Positions 42,013 to 51,730 of a stretch of 64,000 bases of DNA are shown here, one piece after another (position 1 is the first letter of the stretch; each line of letters begins with the position of its first letter). The stretch is from positions 434,001-498,000 of the forward strand of contig CAVYZH010000010.1 of the NCBI GenBank assembly GCA_963772975.1, read 5' to 3'. This DNA is from AC-32 sp963772975 (lineage in GTDB: Bacteria; Actinomycetota; Thermoleophilia; Gaiellales; Gaiellaceae). The notes under the pieces were generated by a model. That model was given only the letters and a program-made list of their open reading frames with translations. It was not told where the DNA came from and searched no databases. The translations under genes and the position numbers were made by a program.

Positions 42013-42762
42013 GTGGCGATCGTGATCGTCGCCGTCACCCAGTCGGCCGGCTGGCCGGAGGTGAAGCGAACGTTCTTCGACTGGGGCGACATCTCGAGCT
42101 CGTTCCCCGACATCGCCCGCGCGTTCGTCCTGAACGTGAAGATCTTCCTCGTCTGCGAGGTGTTCGTCCTCGTCTTCGCGCTCGTGATCGCCGTGCTGCG
42201 GAGCCTGCCGGGACCCGTCTTCTTCCCGCTGCGCGCGCTCGCGGTGATCTACTCGGATCTGGCCCGAGGCGTTCCGACGATCCTCGTCATCGCCCTGCTC
42301 GGCTTCGGTGCGCCGGCGCTGCAGCTGACAGGCGTGCCGCGCTCGCGGGTCTTCTGGGCCGGCGTCGGCCTGATCCTCGTCTACAGCGGCTACGTCGCCG
42401 AGGTCTATCGCGCCGGGATCGAGTCGGTGCACCCGAGCCAGGAGGCGGCCGCGCGCTCGCTCGGGCTCTCGCGCTTCGAGGCGCTGCGGCGCGTGATCCT
42501 GCCGCAGGCGATCCGCCGGGTGATCCCGCCGTTGCTGAACGACTTCATCGGCCTGCAAAAGGACACGGCGCTCGTCGCCACGCTCGGGGTGGTCGAGGCG
42601 TTCAACCAGTCGCAGATCGACTCGGCCGCAACCTTCACCTACGGCGCCTACCTCGCCGCGGCCGTGTTGTTCGTGGCGATCACGATCCCGCTCGCTCGGC
42701 TGACCGACTGGCTGATCGCGCGCGACCGGCAGAAGCGCCAGGCGGCCGGCGGCTTCGCATGA
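42013..42762 (+). CDS. Amino acid ABC transporter permease (N-terminus probably frameshifted)
   Basis: This HisM/GlnP-type permease has five or so helices and the conserved loop EAARSLGLSRFEALRRVILPQAIRR-like segment near residues 145-170. GTG 42013 starts in the middle of the first helix (VAIVIVAVTQSAGWP). The missing beginning (RGVAIALLSTA) lies just upstream in another frame open from GTG 41883, and a one-base change near 42000-42006 would join them. Its stop overlaps the true ATG of the ATPase gene. Confidence 0.88.
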   Translation: MAIVIVAVTQSAGWPEVKRTFFDWGDISSSFPDIARAFVLNVKIFLVCEVFVLVFALVIAVLRSLPGPVFFPLRALAVIYSDLARGVPTILVIALLGFGAPALQLTGVPRSRVFWAGVGLILVYSGYVAEVYRAGIESVHPSQEAAARSLGLSRFEALRRVILPQAIRRVIPPLLNDFIGLQKDTALVATLGVVEAFNQSQIDSAATFTYGAYLAAAVLFVAITIPLARLTDWLIARDRQKRQAAGGFA

Positions 42763-42783
42763 GCGCGCTTCAGGCTTGAAGCC

Positions 42784-43503
42784 GTGCACAAGTCGTTCGG
42801 CGAGCACGAGGTGCTGCGCGGGATCGACCTCGAGCTCGACGACCACGAGGTCGTCTGCCTGATCGGCGCCTCCGGCTCCGGCAAGTCGACGTTGCTGCGC
42901 TGCATCAACCTGCTCGAGCCGCTCGACTCCGGGCGGATCTTCCTAGGCGGCGAGGAGATCACTCGCCGCGGCGCCGACGTCAACGACGTGCGGCGGCGGA
43001 TCGGGATCGTCTTCCAGGCCTTCAACCTCTTCCCGCACATGACCGTGCTGCGCAACGTCACGCTGGCGCCGCGCGACGTGCTGAAGCTCCCACGGGCGGA
43101 GGCCGAGGCGCGCGCCCTCGAGCTGCTGGCGCGCTTCGGGCTCGAGGACCGGCGCGACGAGTATCCGGACCGGCTCTCGGGTGGCCAGCAGCAACGTGTC
43201 GCAATCGTCCGCGCACTGGCCATGCGGCCCGAGCTGATGCTCCTCGACGAGGTCACCTCGGCGCTCGATCCCGAGCTCGTGGCCGAAGTGCTGAACGTGA
43301 TCCGCGAGCTGGCCGAGGGCGGGATGACGATGCTGATCGCGACCCACGAGATGGGCTTCGCACGCGACATCGCGAGCAGGGTCTGCTTCCTCGACGACGG
43401 CCTGATCCTCGAGCAGGGCTTGCCGCACGAGATCTTGACCAACCCGAAGCAGCCGAGGACGCAGCAGTTCCTGGAGCGCATAATCGAGGCTGGGCGACTC
43501 TGA
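42784..43503 (+). CDS. Amino acid ABC transporter ATP-binding protein (start displaced by frameshift)
   Basis: This GlnQ/HisP-type ATPase has Walker A GASGSGKST, a Q-loop (VFQAFNLFPHMTVLRN), signature LSGGQQQRVAIVRAL and Walker B LMLLDEVTSALDPE. The ORF from GTG 42784 gives 239 residues. The natural start is probably ATG 42759, which overlaps the permease stop (ATGA) and encodes MSALQA; an extra T in GCTTGAA at 42776-42777 breaks that frame, and its removal gives MSALQAEAVHKSFG. Confidence 0.93.
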   Translation: MHKSFGEHEVLRGIDLELDDHEVVCLIGASGSGKSTLLRCINLLEPLDSGRIFLGGEEITRRGADVNDVRRRIGIVFQAFNLFPHMTVLRNVTLAPRDVLKLPRAEAEARALELLARFGLEDRRDEYPDRLSGGQQQRVAIVRALAMRPELMLLDEVTSALDPELVAEVLNVIRELAEGGMTMLIATHEMGFARDIASRVCFLDDGLILEQGLPHEILTNPKQPRTQQFLERIIEAGRL

Positions 43504-43519
43504 CGAACGGAGGTTGACG

Positions 43520-44149
43520 ATGGAGGAAGGCACTTCCTACCCGGTGCAGTTCGACGTCGAGTATCCGGACCGCGAGCTCAACCGGCTCACGACCGGGTTC
43601 CGGATCTTCATGGCGATCCCGATCGCGATCGTACTCGCCACGCTCGGCGGGGAGTCCACCGCCTATGCGGGCGACCACTGGCAGGCCGGCGCGACCTTCG
43701 GCGGGCTGGTCACCTTCACGCCGTTGCTGTTGATCCTCTTCCGGCAGAAGTACCCGCGCTGGTGGTTCGACTGGAACCTCGAGCTGCTGCGCTTCCAGAA
43801 CCGCGTCGGCGCCTACCTGGCGCTGCTGAACGATCAGTACCCGTCAACCGACGAGCACCAGTCCGTGCGGCTGGAGCTGCCATACCCGGACGCGAAGCAG
43901 GACCTCAATCGCTGGCTGCCGCTCGTCAAGTGGTTGCTCGCGATCCCGCACTTGATCGTGCTGGCCTTCCTCTGGCTCGCGGCGTTCTTCGTGATCATCT
44001 TCGCGTGGTTCGCGATTCTTTTCACAGGCCGCTACCCGCGCGGGCTGTTCGACTTCGTCGTCGGCGTCGGGCGCTGGACGAATCGAGTGACCGCCTATGC
44101 GTTCGTGCTCGTCACGGATCAGTACCCGCCGTTCAGCCTTTCGCCCTAG
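43520..44149 (+). CDS. DUF4389 membrane protein
   Basis: This 209-residue protein has DUF4389 features: RLTTGFRIFMAIPIAIVLA near the N-terminus, RWWFDWNLELLRF in the centre and YPRGLFDFVVGVGRWTNRVTAYA near the end. It has about four membrane segments. ATG 43520 follows ACGGAGG at a good distance; the function of the family is unknown. It lies 16 bases after the ATPase gene. Confidence 0.82.
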   Translation: MEEGTSYPVQFDVEYPDRELNRLTTGFRIFMAIPIAIVLATLGGESTAYAGDHWQAGATFGGLVTFTPLLLILFRQKYPRWWFDWNLELLRFQNRVGAYLALLNDQYPSTDEHQSVRLELPYPDAKQDLNRWLPLVKWLLAIPHLIVLAFLWLAAFFVIIFAWFAILFTGRYPRGLFDFVVGVGRWTNRVTAYAFVLVTDQYPPFSLSP

Positions 44150-44168
44150 CAGGCGGTAGCGTGTCCGC

Positions 44169-44393
44169 ATGGCCGAGCTTGCCGTACTGCAGATCGTCGG
44201 GTCCGAGCCCGAGGCGGAGATCGTCCTAGGGCTGCTGCGGAGCGAGGGGATCCAGGCGATCGCGCAGAAGACGAACTTCTCCGTCGGTCTCGCCGATGCC
44301 GCCTCGAGCGGCGCGGGACCCCGCGAGATCCTCGTGCACGAAGAGAACCTCGCGCGGGCGCGCGAGGTTCTCGAACAACAGCAGCCGATCTAG
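44169..44393 (+). CDS. DUF2007-like small protein
   Basis: This 74-residue protein resembles the DUF2007 family of putative signal-transducing proteins, which have a ferredoxin-like fold: LAVLQIVGSEPEAEIVLGLL begins the domain and EILVHEENLARAREVL ends it. The stop codon abuts the near-palindromic element at 44394-44556. The role of the family is unknown. Confidence 0.75.
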   Translation: MAELAVLQIVGSEPEAEIVLGLLRSEGIQAIAQKTNFSVGLADAASSGAGPREILVHEENLARAREVLEQQQPI

Positions 44394-44556
44394 GGAGGGT
44401 CTGACGAAGCACCGCCGAGGCCCTCGGGCCGCGCTGCTCGCCCCGATGCAGCGTCCTCAGTCGCGCCCGTAGCCTCCGGCTACGGGCGCTCCCTGCGTCC
44501 TTGCCTCGGAACGACCAGCACACCCCGAGGGCGTGCGGCGCTCCGTCAAACCCTCC
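44394..44556. repeat. 163-bp near-palindromic element
   Basis: Two arms of about 80 bases are imperfect inverted copies: the left begins GGAGGGTCTGACGAAGC and the right, read on the minus strand, begins GGAGGGTTTGACGGAGC. The centre is a perfect 12-bp stem (44463-44474 with 44478-44489) with a TCC loop. It lies exactly between two convergent stop codons and could fold into one long hairpin. It may be a MITE-like or BIME-like element, or a dedicated bidirectional terminator. Confidence 0.75.
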
Positions 44557-45128
44557 TAGTTCTGCGAGACGCCGTCGAGCAGGGCCCAGTTGGCCGCGAG
44601 GGCGGCCTCGGCCAGGTGGACGAGCCGCTCGTCTTCCACGCCGTCGAGCGCGGTGCGTGCCTCGGCGGCGTGCTCGTGGTCGCGCTCGCCGTGGACGGCG
44701 AAGTACTCGACCGCGGGCGAGCCCTCGGCGAAGCCGTAGTGCTCGAGCAGGCCGCGGAGCTTCGTCTGCGAGATCGCGGGCTGGCCGGCCTCGATCGCGT
44801 ACAGGATCGCGGCGGCGCCGAGCTCGTCGTCGGCCGCTGCCCAGGCGGTCGCGCAGCAGCGGGTCTGCGGCAAAGGCTCTGCCTGCTCTTCGACCGGAAG
44901 CGCGGAGGCGAAGTCGTCCCAGAGCGCGATGTGCTGCGCCTCCTCGTTGGCGTGCAGCCGCGCCGTGTGGGCCGCGCGTGCGAGCGCCACGACCGCGTGC
45001 CGGTACTCGCCGGCGTAGCGGGCCAGCTCCTCGCGCGTCAGGTCTCCCTGCTCCCAGCGCGTGTAGAACGGATGCTCGAGCACGTTCCAGCGCTCTCGAG
45101 CCGCATCGATCCCTGCGATCACGTCCAT
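44556..45128 (-). CDS. TenA/PqqC-like (heme-oxygenase-fold) protein
   Basis: This 190-residue all-helical protein has the heme-oxygenase-like fold pattern of TenA/PqqC/CADD proteins: FYTRWEQGDLTREELARYAG near the N-terminus, then HANEEAQHIALWDDFA with possible metal ligands, and later EYFAVHGERDHEHAAE. The Glu/His pattern fits the group of di-iron or metal-binding members. ATG 45128 has GGAGGAG before it. The reaction is unknown; no thiamine or PQQ genes are near. Confidence 0.72.
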   Translation of the reverse strand: MDVIAGIDAARERWNVLEHPFYTRWEQGDLTREELARYAGEYRHAVVALARAAHTARLHANEEAQHIALWDDFASALPVEEQAEPLPQTRCCATAWAAADDELGAAAILYAIEAGQPAISQTKLRGLLEHYGFAEGSPAVEYFAVHGERDHEHAAEARTALDGVEDERLVHLAEAALAANWALLDGVSQN

Positions 45129-45198
45129 CCTGGGCTCCTCCCGTCGACCGACCCCACCAACCGATCCTATCTCGACTTCCGGCTGCGCTTGTCGGAAG

Positions 45199-45638
45199 AT
45201 GGGCCGCATGGCCAGGCTGCTGCGTCGTCGCGGTGCTGACGGGCCCGTCGTGCGACGGGTGCTCGTCGGCACCGACCTCTCGGAGACCGCAGGGCACGCG
45301 GTTCGCTTTGCCGCCGAGATGGCTCAGCGCTACGAGGCCGAGCTCGTCGTCCTGCGCGTGCTGGTCGGCGGGGACGTCTCCCGAACGGCGGCGATGGAGG
45401 AGCTGGAGAGCTACGTGGTCGGGCTCGCCGGCGAGCGGAAGCGCTCCGCCGTCGTCTCCGGCGAGGACCCGGCCGAGGCGATCGTCGAAGCCGCGCGCCG
45501 GGAGAAGGCGGACGTGCTCGTGGTCGGCAGCGTCGGCATGAGCGGGCGCCGCGAGTTCCTGCTCCGCAACGTCCCGAACCGCGTCTCCCACAACGCGCCC
45601 TGCACGGTCGTGATCGTTCAGACGCACCAGGACGGCTC

Positions 45639-45642
<4 letters not shown>
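45199..45642 (+). CDS. Universal stress protein (UspA family)
   Basis: This 147-residue UspA domain protein begins its fold with VRRVLVGTDLSETAGHAVRFA and has the nucleotide-binding-type motif VLVVGSVGMSGRREFLLRNVPNRVSHNAPC, with the G-2x-G-9x-G spacing expected for ATP-binding members. Its stop overlaps the UbiB-type gene (GTGA). It may act in stress signalling. Confidence 0.9.
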
Positions 45643-47215
<1,573 letters not shown>

Positions 47216-47219
<4 letters not shown>

Positions 47220-48364
47220 CGGGGGACGATGAACTGGGCGCTGCCGACCGTCTGGTAGTGCGCGAACGAGCGCGCTCCGAAGCCCGCCCAGACGTACCAG
47301 CGGTACTTGCCGGGCGAGAGCCGCTGGCGCTTGCCGTTCCAGCGCCAGCCGGCGGGAAGCCCGAGCTGGTTCTTCGCCGGCCACGCCGCGAAGACCCGCT
47401 TCGTGCCGCGGTAGAGCTGGACGTTGTAGTACTGCGCGCCGTGTACACGGTTCCAACGGAGGATCGGCTTCGCTGCAGCCCGCGGCACGTACCCGGTCTT
47501 GCCGAGGAGGAGCACCTTCGGCAGCCCGGCGACCACGATCCGCTTCGACGCGTTCCCCGCCTGGTCGAACGTCTGCACCGCGTAGTTGTACTCGAGTCCC
47601 GGAGCGATCTTGCCGTCGGAGAAGGCCGTCCCGCTTCCGCGGAAGAGGACCGCCTGCTGCTTTTCGTTCCCGCGCGCCCAGCGCTGGACTACGACCGTGT
47701 CCGACGGGCTCGTCGACGCCCAGTGCACCAAGTCCGAGGACGCTTTGCTGTCGACGCGCACCTTCCCGAGCACCGGCGCCGTAGCGTCGTAGTTGATCGC
47801 GGCCGAGGCCGACGCCGAGTTGCCGGCATTGTCGGTGCAGTTGCCGCTGATCGTGGCTGAGGAGCTATCGGGGCCGGCGTAGGTGAGGTTGGTGCACGAC
47901 GCGAGCCCGGAGGTCGCGTCGGTCGCGCTCCAGCTCGCGCTGACGGGATGGTTGTACCAGCCGTTGTAGTCAGGTCCGCGGGAGAGCTGCGCGGCGACTC
48001 CGCTGGGCGGGTCGGCGTCGATCTTGATCGGGTGCGTCGTGGTGTCGATCCATGTTCCGTCGTTCAGCTGTACGCGGCACGTTCGAGTGGCGTCCGTGCT
48101 CGGACCGGGAACCTGTGTCGGCCCGCAGTTGTTGCTGTTGATGACAGGGACGTTGATCGACCAGTTGACCACGACGAAGTTGCCGTACTGGTGCCCGCGA
48201 TACCAGCCGTTCGTTCCCGAAATGCCGTTAATGGCGTATGTGACCGGTAGTACGTCTGCCGACGCTCCGCTGAGCCCGAACGACACGCACCCAAGCACGA
48301 CTGCCGCGACTACGAGTCCTCTTGAGATGGGCTTGGACTGTTCTTGCATCGGGCGGCGACGCAT
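47216..48364 (-). CDS. Secreted protein with Ig/Fn3-like domains
   Basis: This 382-residue protein has a signal peptide (about 10-36) and beta-sandwich repeats. An extracellular bacterial-Ig-like part (NGWYNHPVSASWSATDATSG, CTDNAGNSASASAAI) is followed by Fn3-like and WxxYxVWAGFGAR segments. Four Cys in the N-terminal half may form disulfides. ATG 48364 or 48349 may be the start. It converges with the UbiB gene by four bases. The ligand is unknown. Confidence 0.75.
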
Positions 48365-48379
48365 GTGGCCTCTCTCTCG

Positions 48380-49282
48380 TTACTTACCGGGTGGCGGTAT
48401 CGGGCTAGGCGCTCCGGAGCCGGTCGGCGCCCGGAGAGGCGCGGGAGTCGACGAGGCGAGCCGTTGGGGCGCCGACCTCGTGGTCGTGGCCTCCGTGCTG
48501 GAGGCATGAGTGGGAACGGACGACGTCCTCTGGGCGATCAGCTGGCTTGTCGCGGTCGAAGACGTTCCGGAAGGCGAGCGGCGGATTGGTCGCTTGGCCT
48601 GCTTCGCCGGGTTTGTCTTCCTCACCGCTTGGCGCGCCGCGGCGGACCGTTCCCCGGTCACGTGACCGGCAGCGACGGGGCCGCGCGCCTGCGGCGGCGA
48701 GGTGGCGCTTCGCTGGAGGCCGTTGGTCGTGTCCCACGGGTGAAGCAGGGACACACCAGCCACCGCAAGCGCGACCGCGACTGCGGCCGCCTCCGCGGTC
48801 CAACGCAGCCGCAGCCGGCGAGGGCGCGGCCCGACGGGCACGGACGTCCTCGCCAGCGGACGCCCCGGGCGCGCGAAACCGAGCTCCTTCGCCCAGAACG
48901 CGACACCGCCGTAGCGGCTCGCCGCGACGTAGAGGTCGTGACGGCCGCCTTCCTTGAACTCGCGGGCCGACGGCCAGGCCTCGCGCTCGGCGCAGAACTC
49001 CTGCAGCGCCGAGCGGATGCGTTCGTTCGTCCACCGCCGGCGATCGTCCGGCCGCGAATCGACCAGTCGGTAGCGCGTCGCCGGGCCGGCTCCGACTCGT
49101 TCCACGATGCCGGCCTCGACCAGCTCGGCGAGGTCGTACGCGGCCTGTGAGCGGCTCACCCCCGCGATCTCCTGGTAGCGGGCGCGCGTCAGCGGAGTCG
49201 CTGTATCCGCTCGCAGGACGTCCAGAACCAGCTCCTGCGTCCTCTTCAACTCGTTTCGAGCGGTGGAACCGTTTTGCCGCAC
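48380..49282 (-). CDS. Membrane-anchored winged-helix DNA-binding protein with HNHR-like domain
   Basis: This 300-residue protein has a winged helix-turn-helix domain (about 10-75; RTQELVLDVLRADTATPLTR, SRSQAAYDLAELVEAGIVER), a segment that resembles homing-endonuclease-associated repeats (about 84-136; RWTNERIRSALQEF, PSAREFK), one membrane helix (164-180) and a Ser/Thr/Pro/Arg-rich outer tail. A one-component regulator that binds DNA while tethered to the membrane is the simplest reading. GTG 49282 is chosen because GGAGGG lies before it; the open frame runs further. It diverges from the surface protein gene at 49609. Confidence 0.72.
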   Translation of the reverse strand: MRQNGSTARNELKRTQELVLDVLRADTATPLTRARYQEIAGVSRSQAAYDLAELVEAGIVERVGAGPATRYRLVDSRPDDRRRWTNERIRSALQEFCAEREAWPSAREFKEGGRHDLYVAASRYGGVAFWAKELGFARPGRPLARTSVPVGPRPRRLRLRWTAEAAAVAVALAVAGVSLLHPWDTTNGLQRSATSPPQARGPVAAGHVTGERSAAARQAVRKTNPAKQAKRPIRRSPSGTSSTATSQLIAQRTSSVPTHASSTEATTTRSAPQRLASSTPAPLRAPTGSGAPSPIPPPGK

Positions 49283-49608
49283 CCATGCCCTCCCCAGGAC
49301 CGTACGGTCAGCGCACTGTAGCGCACGAGAACGAAAATCGCGAGACCCTACGGGAGATTGTCGCCAAGTCTTCAGAACGCTCCCACGAGCCCGTGCTGAG
49401 AACCTCGATCTCAGGCCCGATGCCTGTCCTGCTGCGGTTTCGCTGGTCTTCGTCCAACGCATGTGATGAATCGTCCAACGAAATTGCAGTTCGAATGCAA
49501 ACAGAAACACTCTTGACGCTTTGCGCACCACTGTGAAGTCCCCGCCGAAGTCTAGGTTCTTGACAATTAACTTGAAATGCCGAAGCGCAATCTGGTACGG
49601 TCATTTCC
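49283..49608. promoter_or_regulatory. Divergent regulatory region with paired TCGTCCAACG motifs
   Basis: This gap of 326 bases is lower in GC than its surroundings. TCGTCCAACG occurs at 49450-49459 and again at 49471-49480, 21 bases apart, or two helical turns. The core TCGTCCAA recurs as an inverted pair at 50803-50822. Such spacing suits a dimeric DNA-binding protein, possibly the membrane-anchored winged-helix protein encoded next to it. No small gene is evident here. Confidence 0.45.
49572..49601 (+). promoter_or_regulatory. Candidate promoter for the surface-protein gene (leaderless)
   Basis: TTGAAA (49572-49577) and TACGGT (49596-49601) are 18 bases apart, with TGG before the second box like an extended -10. 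A start point about seven bases downstream would coincide with the GTG at 49609, so the message would be leaderless. A TTGACA at 49560 is a second possible -35 box. Confidence 0.35.
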
Positions 49609-51477
49609 GTGACCGCAACGACGACCGCGACCATTTCGGCCGCTTCGAGCGTGCCCCAGCGGCTTCGGCGGGTCGTCTTCCTGCTGGTCATCCCGGCGCT
49701 CGCGCTGTGCGCGCTTGCTCTGGCCGGGAATGCGCGCGCAGACGGGTCTACGTCCCCTCCGGACCCGTCTGCTGCTGCGCCTTCTGGGACTGCGCAGGAC
49801 AGCTCGAGCGCGACGACCGACCAGGGCGCGCTCGCGGGCGCGAACGCCACGCAGCAGCAGCCCTCGAACGTGGTCAACTCGACCCGGGTCGACAGCCCGG
49901 GCGACAACGGCGCGATCGCGCAGGCCAACACCGCGCAGGGCCAGGCAGCCGCGGCGAACGGCTCTGCAACGACGCAAGCGGGCGGCTCGCCGAGCTCAGC
50001 CAGTGGAGGAGAGGGCGATCAGGGGACGGAGGTCGCCGCCGCGACCCAGCAGGCCGCGGCGGCGATCGCGTCTGCGATCCAGCAGGGCGCGCAGAACATC
50101 GTCATCCAGATCCGCATCAACAGCCCGGGCGACAACGGCCCGATCAACCAGTCGAACATCGCGAATGCAGGCGCGGGCGCCGTCAACGCGTCGCAGACGT
50201 CGCAGGGCAGCGGCGCCGGCGCGGCTGCCCCCGCGAGCGACCACGGATCGGCGCCGGACACCGGCTCGCCAGCATCCGGCGCGGTGCCCCCAGCCGCTCC
50301 CGCCGAGCCTCCGGCTTCCGCGCCGGCCGCGGGCCCGACGCAGGCCTACGCGACGACGACGACGCCCGCCCGGCCGCGCGTCGAGTCGCGGCAGACGAAG
50401 CACGAGCATGCGGCCGCGGCCGGTTCCACTCGCCCGCCGGCAGCTGGCGCGAAGAGGGGGCAAGTGCAGGTTGCGCCAGCGCAGGCGGTGCCGACCCGGG
50501 CCGCGGCCGCACCCGTCTCGACGATCGACCCGCAGCACCCCGCTTCGCCGGCCGCCGCCCCTAAGCATCACGGCGCGGCGGCCGCCGCGAGCGGAGGCGG
50601 GGGCGGCGCGGCGCGGGTCTTCAACCGCATCGCGGGCCCGGCTCCGGTGGCGGCCCGAAGCTTGGATCAGGTCTCGAACGCCGTCGTCCTCACCCTCGTA
50701 GCGCTGATCGTCGGAGTGTTGTGCTTCGTCGCGTACACCTATGCGCCGCCCGCGCTGCGCGCCTCCGAGCCTGTGGTTGCGGCTGCGACCTTGAGGCGCG
50801 GATCGTCCAATCGGTTGGACGATCCGCAGGCTGGACGATCTCGACGCCTCAGGTGGGGCCGGGGTATCGCCGTCACGGTGTGCGTGTGCGCGGCCCTCGT
50901 GGGTCCCGGCCGCGCACACGCGGCGGCGCCGTCTCTCGGCGGTCTCTCCGCGCAGGTGCAGAGCGCGCTCGCGCAGGTGAACCAGGTCGCGCCCGCGGCC
51001 GTCGCGGCCGTCCAGCCGGCGGTCGACCAGGCGCTGGCGGCTTCTTCCGCCGCTGCGCCGGCGACGCCCCCGGCCGCTACGGCGCCGGAATCAACCCCGC
51101 GCGCGCCCGAATCGGTCCCGTCCACACCCGCCGACGTGATCGAGCCCGTGGTGAGCTCGATCTCGGCCGCGACAAACGCGGCCCTCGCGACGGTCCCGGT
51201 TCCAGCGCCCGCGCGCGGTCGCGCCGCAGGCCACGCCCGCAGCCCACGCGCAGCGACCCCTCCGTGCGCGGGACTCGCGAGGCTTGACTGCCGCTGCGGC
51301 CAGGCCGGCGGCGGTCCCCCAAAGCCTGTCTCCGACGTCCAGCGCCGCCCCGGCTTCGCCGCAGGTGGAGCCGGTCGGAGGCCGGGTCGAGCGCAGCCGC
51401 ACGCCCGACAAGCCTGCGGCGGGAGGCGGTTCATTGCCGCAGCGCCTTCCGCCGCAGTCTCCCGTGCCGCAGCCTGA
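49609..51477 (+). CDS. Secreted Asn/Gln/Ala-rich low-complexity protein (probably two genes or a frameshifted one)
   Basis: The 622-residue ORF has a signal peptide (about 18-45), then two similar segments with SPGDNG (around residues 94 and 172: VNSTRVDSPGDNGAIAQAN and IQIRINSPGDNGPINQSN), a Pro/Ala-rich stretch and a membrane helix (about 366-384). After a hairpin at 50798-50827 a second signal-like sequence follows (RGIAVTVCVCAALVGPGRAHA), so a second gene may begin at a TTG near 50792 or 50815. The last 70 residues are Arg/Pro-rich and look out of frame; the likely true C-terminus is in the +1 frame (51284-51652). No family recognised. Confidence 0.55.
   Translation: MTATTTATISAASSVPQRLRRVVFLLVIPALALCALALAGNARADGSTSPPDPSAAAPSGTAQDSSSATTDQGALAGANATQQQPSNVVNSTRVDSPGDNGAIAQANTAQGQAAAANGSATTQAGGSPSSASGGEGDQGTEVAAATQQAAAAIASAIQQGAQNIVIQIRINSPGDNGPINQSNIANAGAGAVNASQTSQGSGAGAAAPASDHGSAPDTGSPASGAVPPAAPAEPPASAPAAGPTQAYATTTTPARPRVESRQTKHEHAAAAGSTRPPAAGAKRGQVQVAPAQAVPTRAAAAPVSTIDPQHPASPAAAPKHHGAAAAASGGGGGAARVFNRIAGPAPVAARSLDQVSNAVVLTLVALIVGVLCFVAYTYAPPALRASEPVVAAATLRRGSSNRLDDPQAGRSRRLRWGRGIAVTVCVCAALVGPGRAHAAAPSLGGLSAQVQSALAQVNQVAPAAVAAVQPAVDQALAASSAAAPATPPAATAPESTPRAPESVPSTPADVIEPVVSSISAATNAALATVPVPAPARGRAAGHARSPRAATPPCAGLARLDCRCGQAGGGPPKPVSDVQRRPGFAAGGAGRRPGRAQPHARQACGGRRFIAAAPSAAVSRAAA
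50798..50827. other. 13-bp perfect hairpin with TCGG loop inside an ORF
   Basis: GCGGATCGTCCAA and its complement flank the tetraloop TCGG. It includes inverted copies of TCGTCCAA, which also occurs upstream of the promoter of this gene. It may mark a hidden gene boundary (terminator and operator) between the membrane helix and the second signal-like sequence. Confidence 0.5.
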
Positions 51478-51652
51478 CGCCGGAGCGCCTGGCACCAGTG
51501 GCGCGGGCGGGAGCGCGCCGCTGCTGCTCCTGATCGGAGCGTTGGCGGCGGGGTTCGCACTCTTCAGTTTTCCTGTCCACCATCGCCGGCTTCGGCGAAC
51601 GGCCTTCCTGAAGCCGAGGCGAGTCGTACTGGCGGTCTGGCACCCAGGCTGA
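51284..51652 (+). other. C-terminal part of the low-complexity protein in the +1 frame
   Basis: This frame encodes SPTSSAAPASPQVEPVGG, a Pro-rich stretch and a membrane helix (APLLLLIGALAAGFALFSF) followed by a basic tail. It reads as the proper anchor of the protein encoded before it. The upstream +1 frame is also coding-like back to about 51215, so the shift probably lies in the CGCGCGCGG run near 51213-51220. Confidence 0.5.
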
Positions 51653-51730
51653 CCTCCTCTCACCGGCCTACGTGCGCGCCGTCTGCGCGGCGCGCTGTAC
51701 CGACCAATGCACGGATGAGAAGGAGATGGG

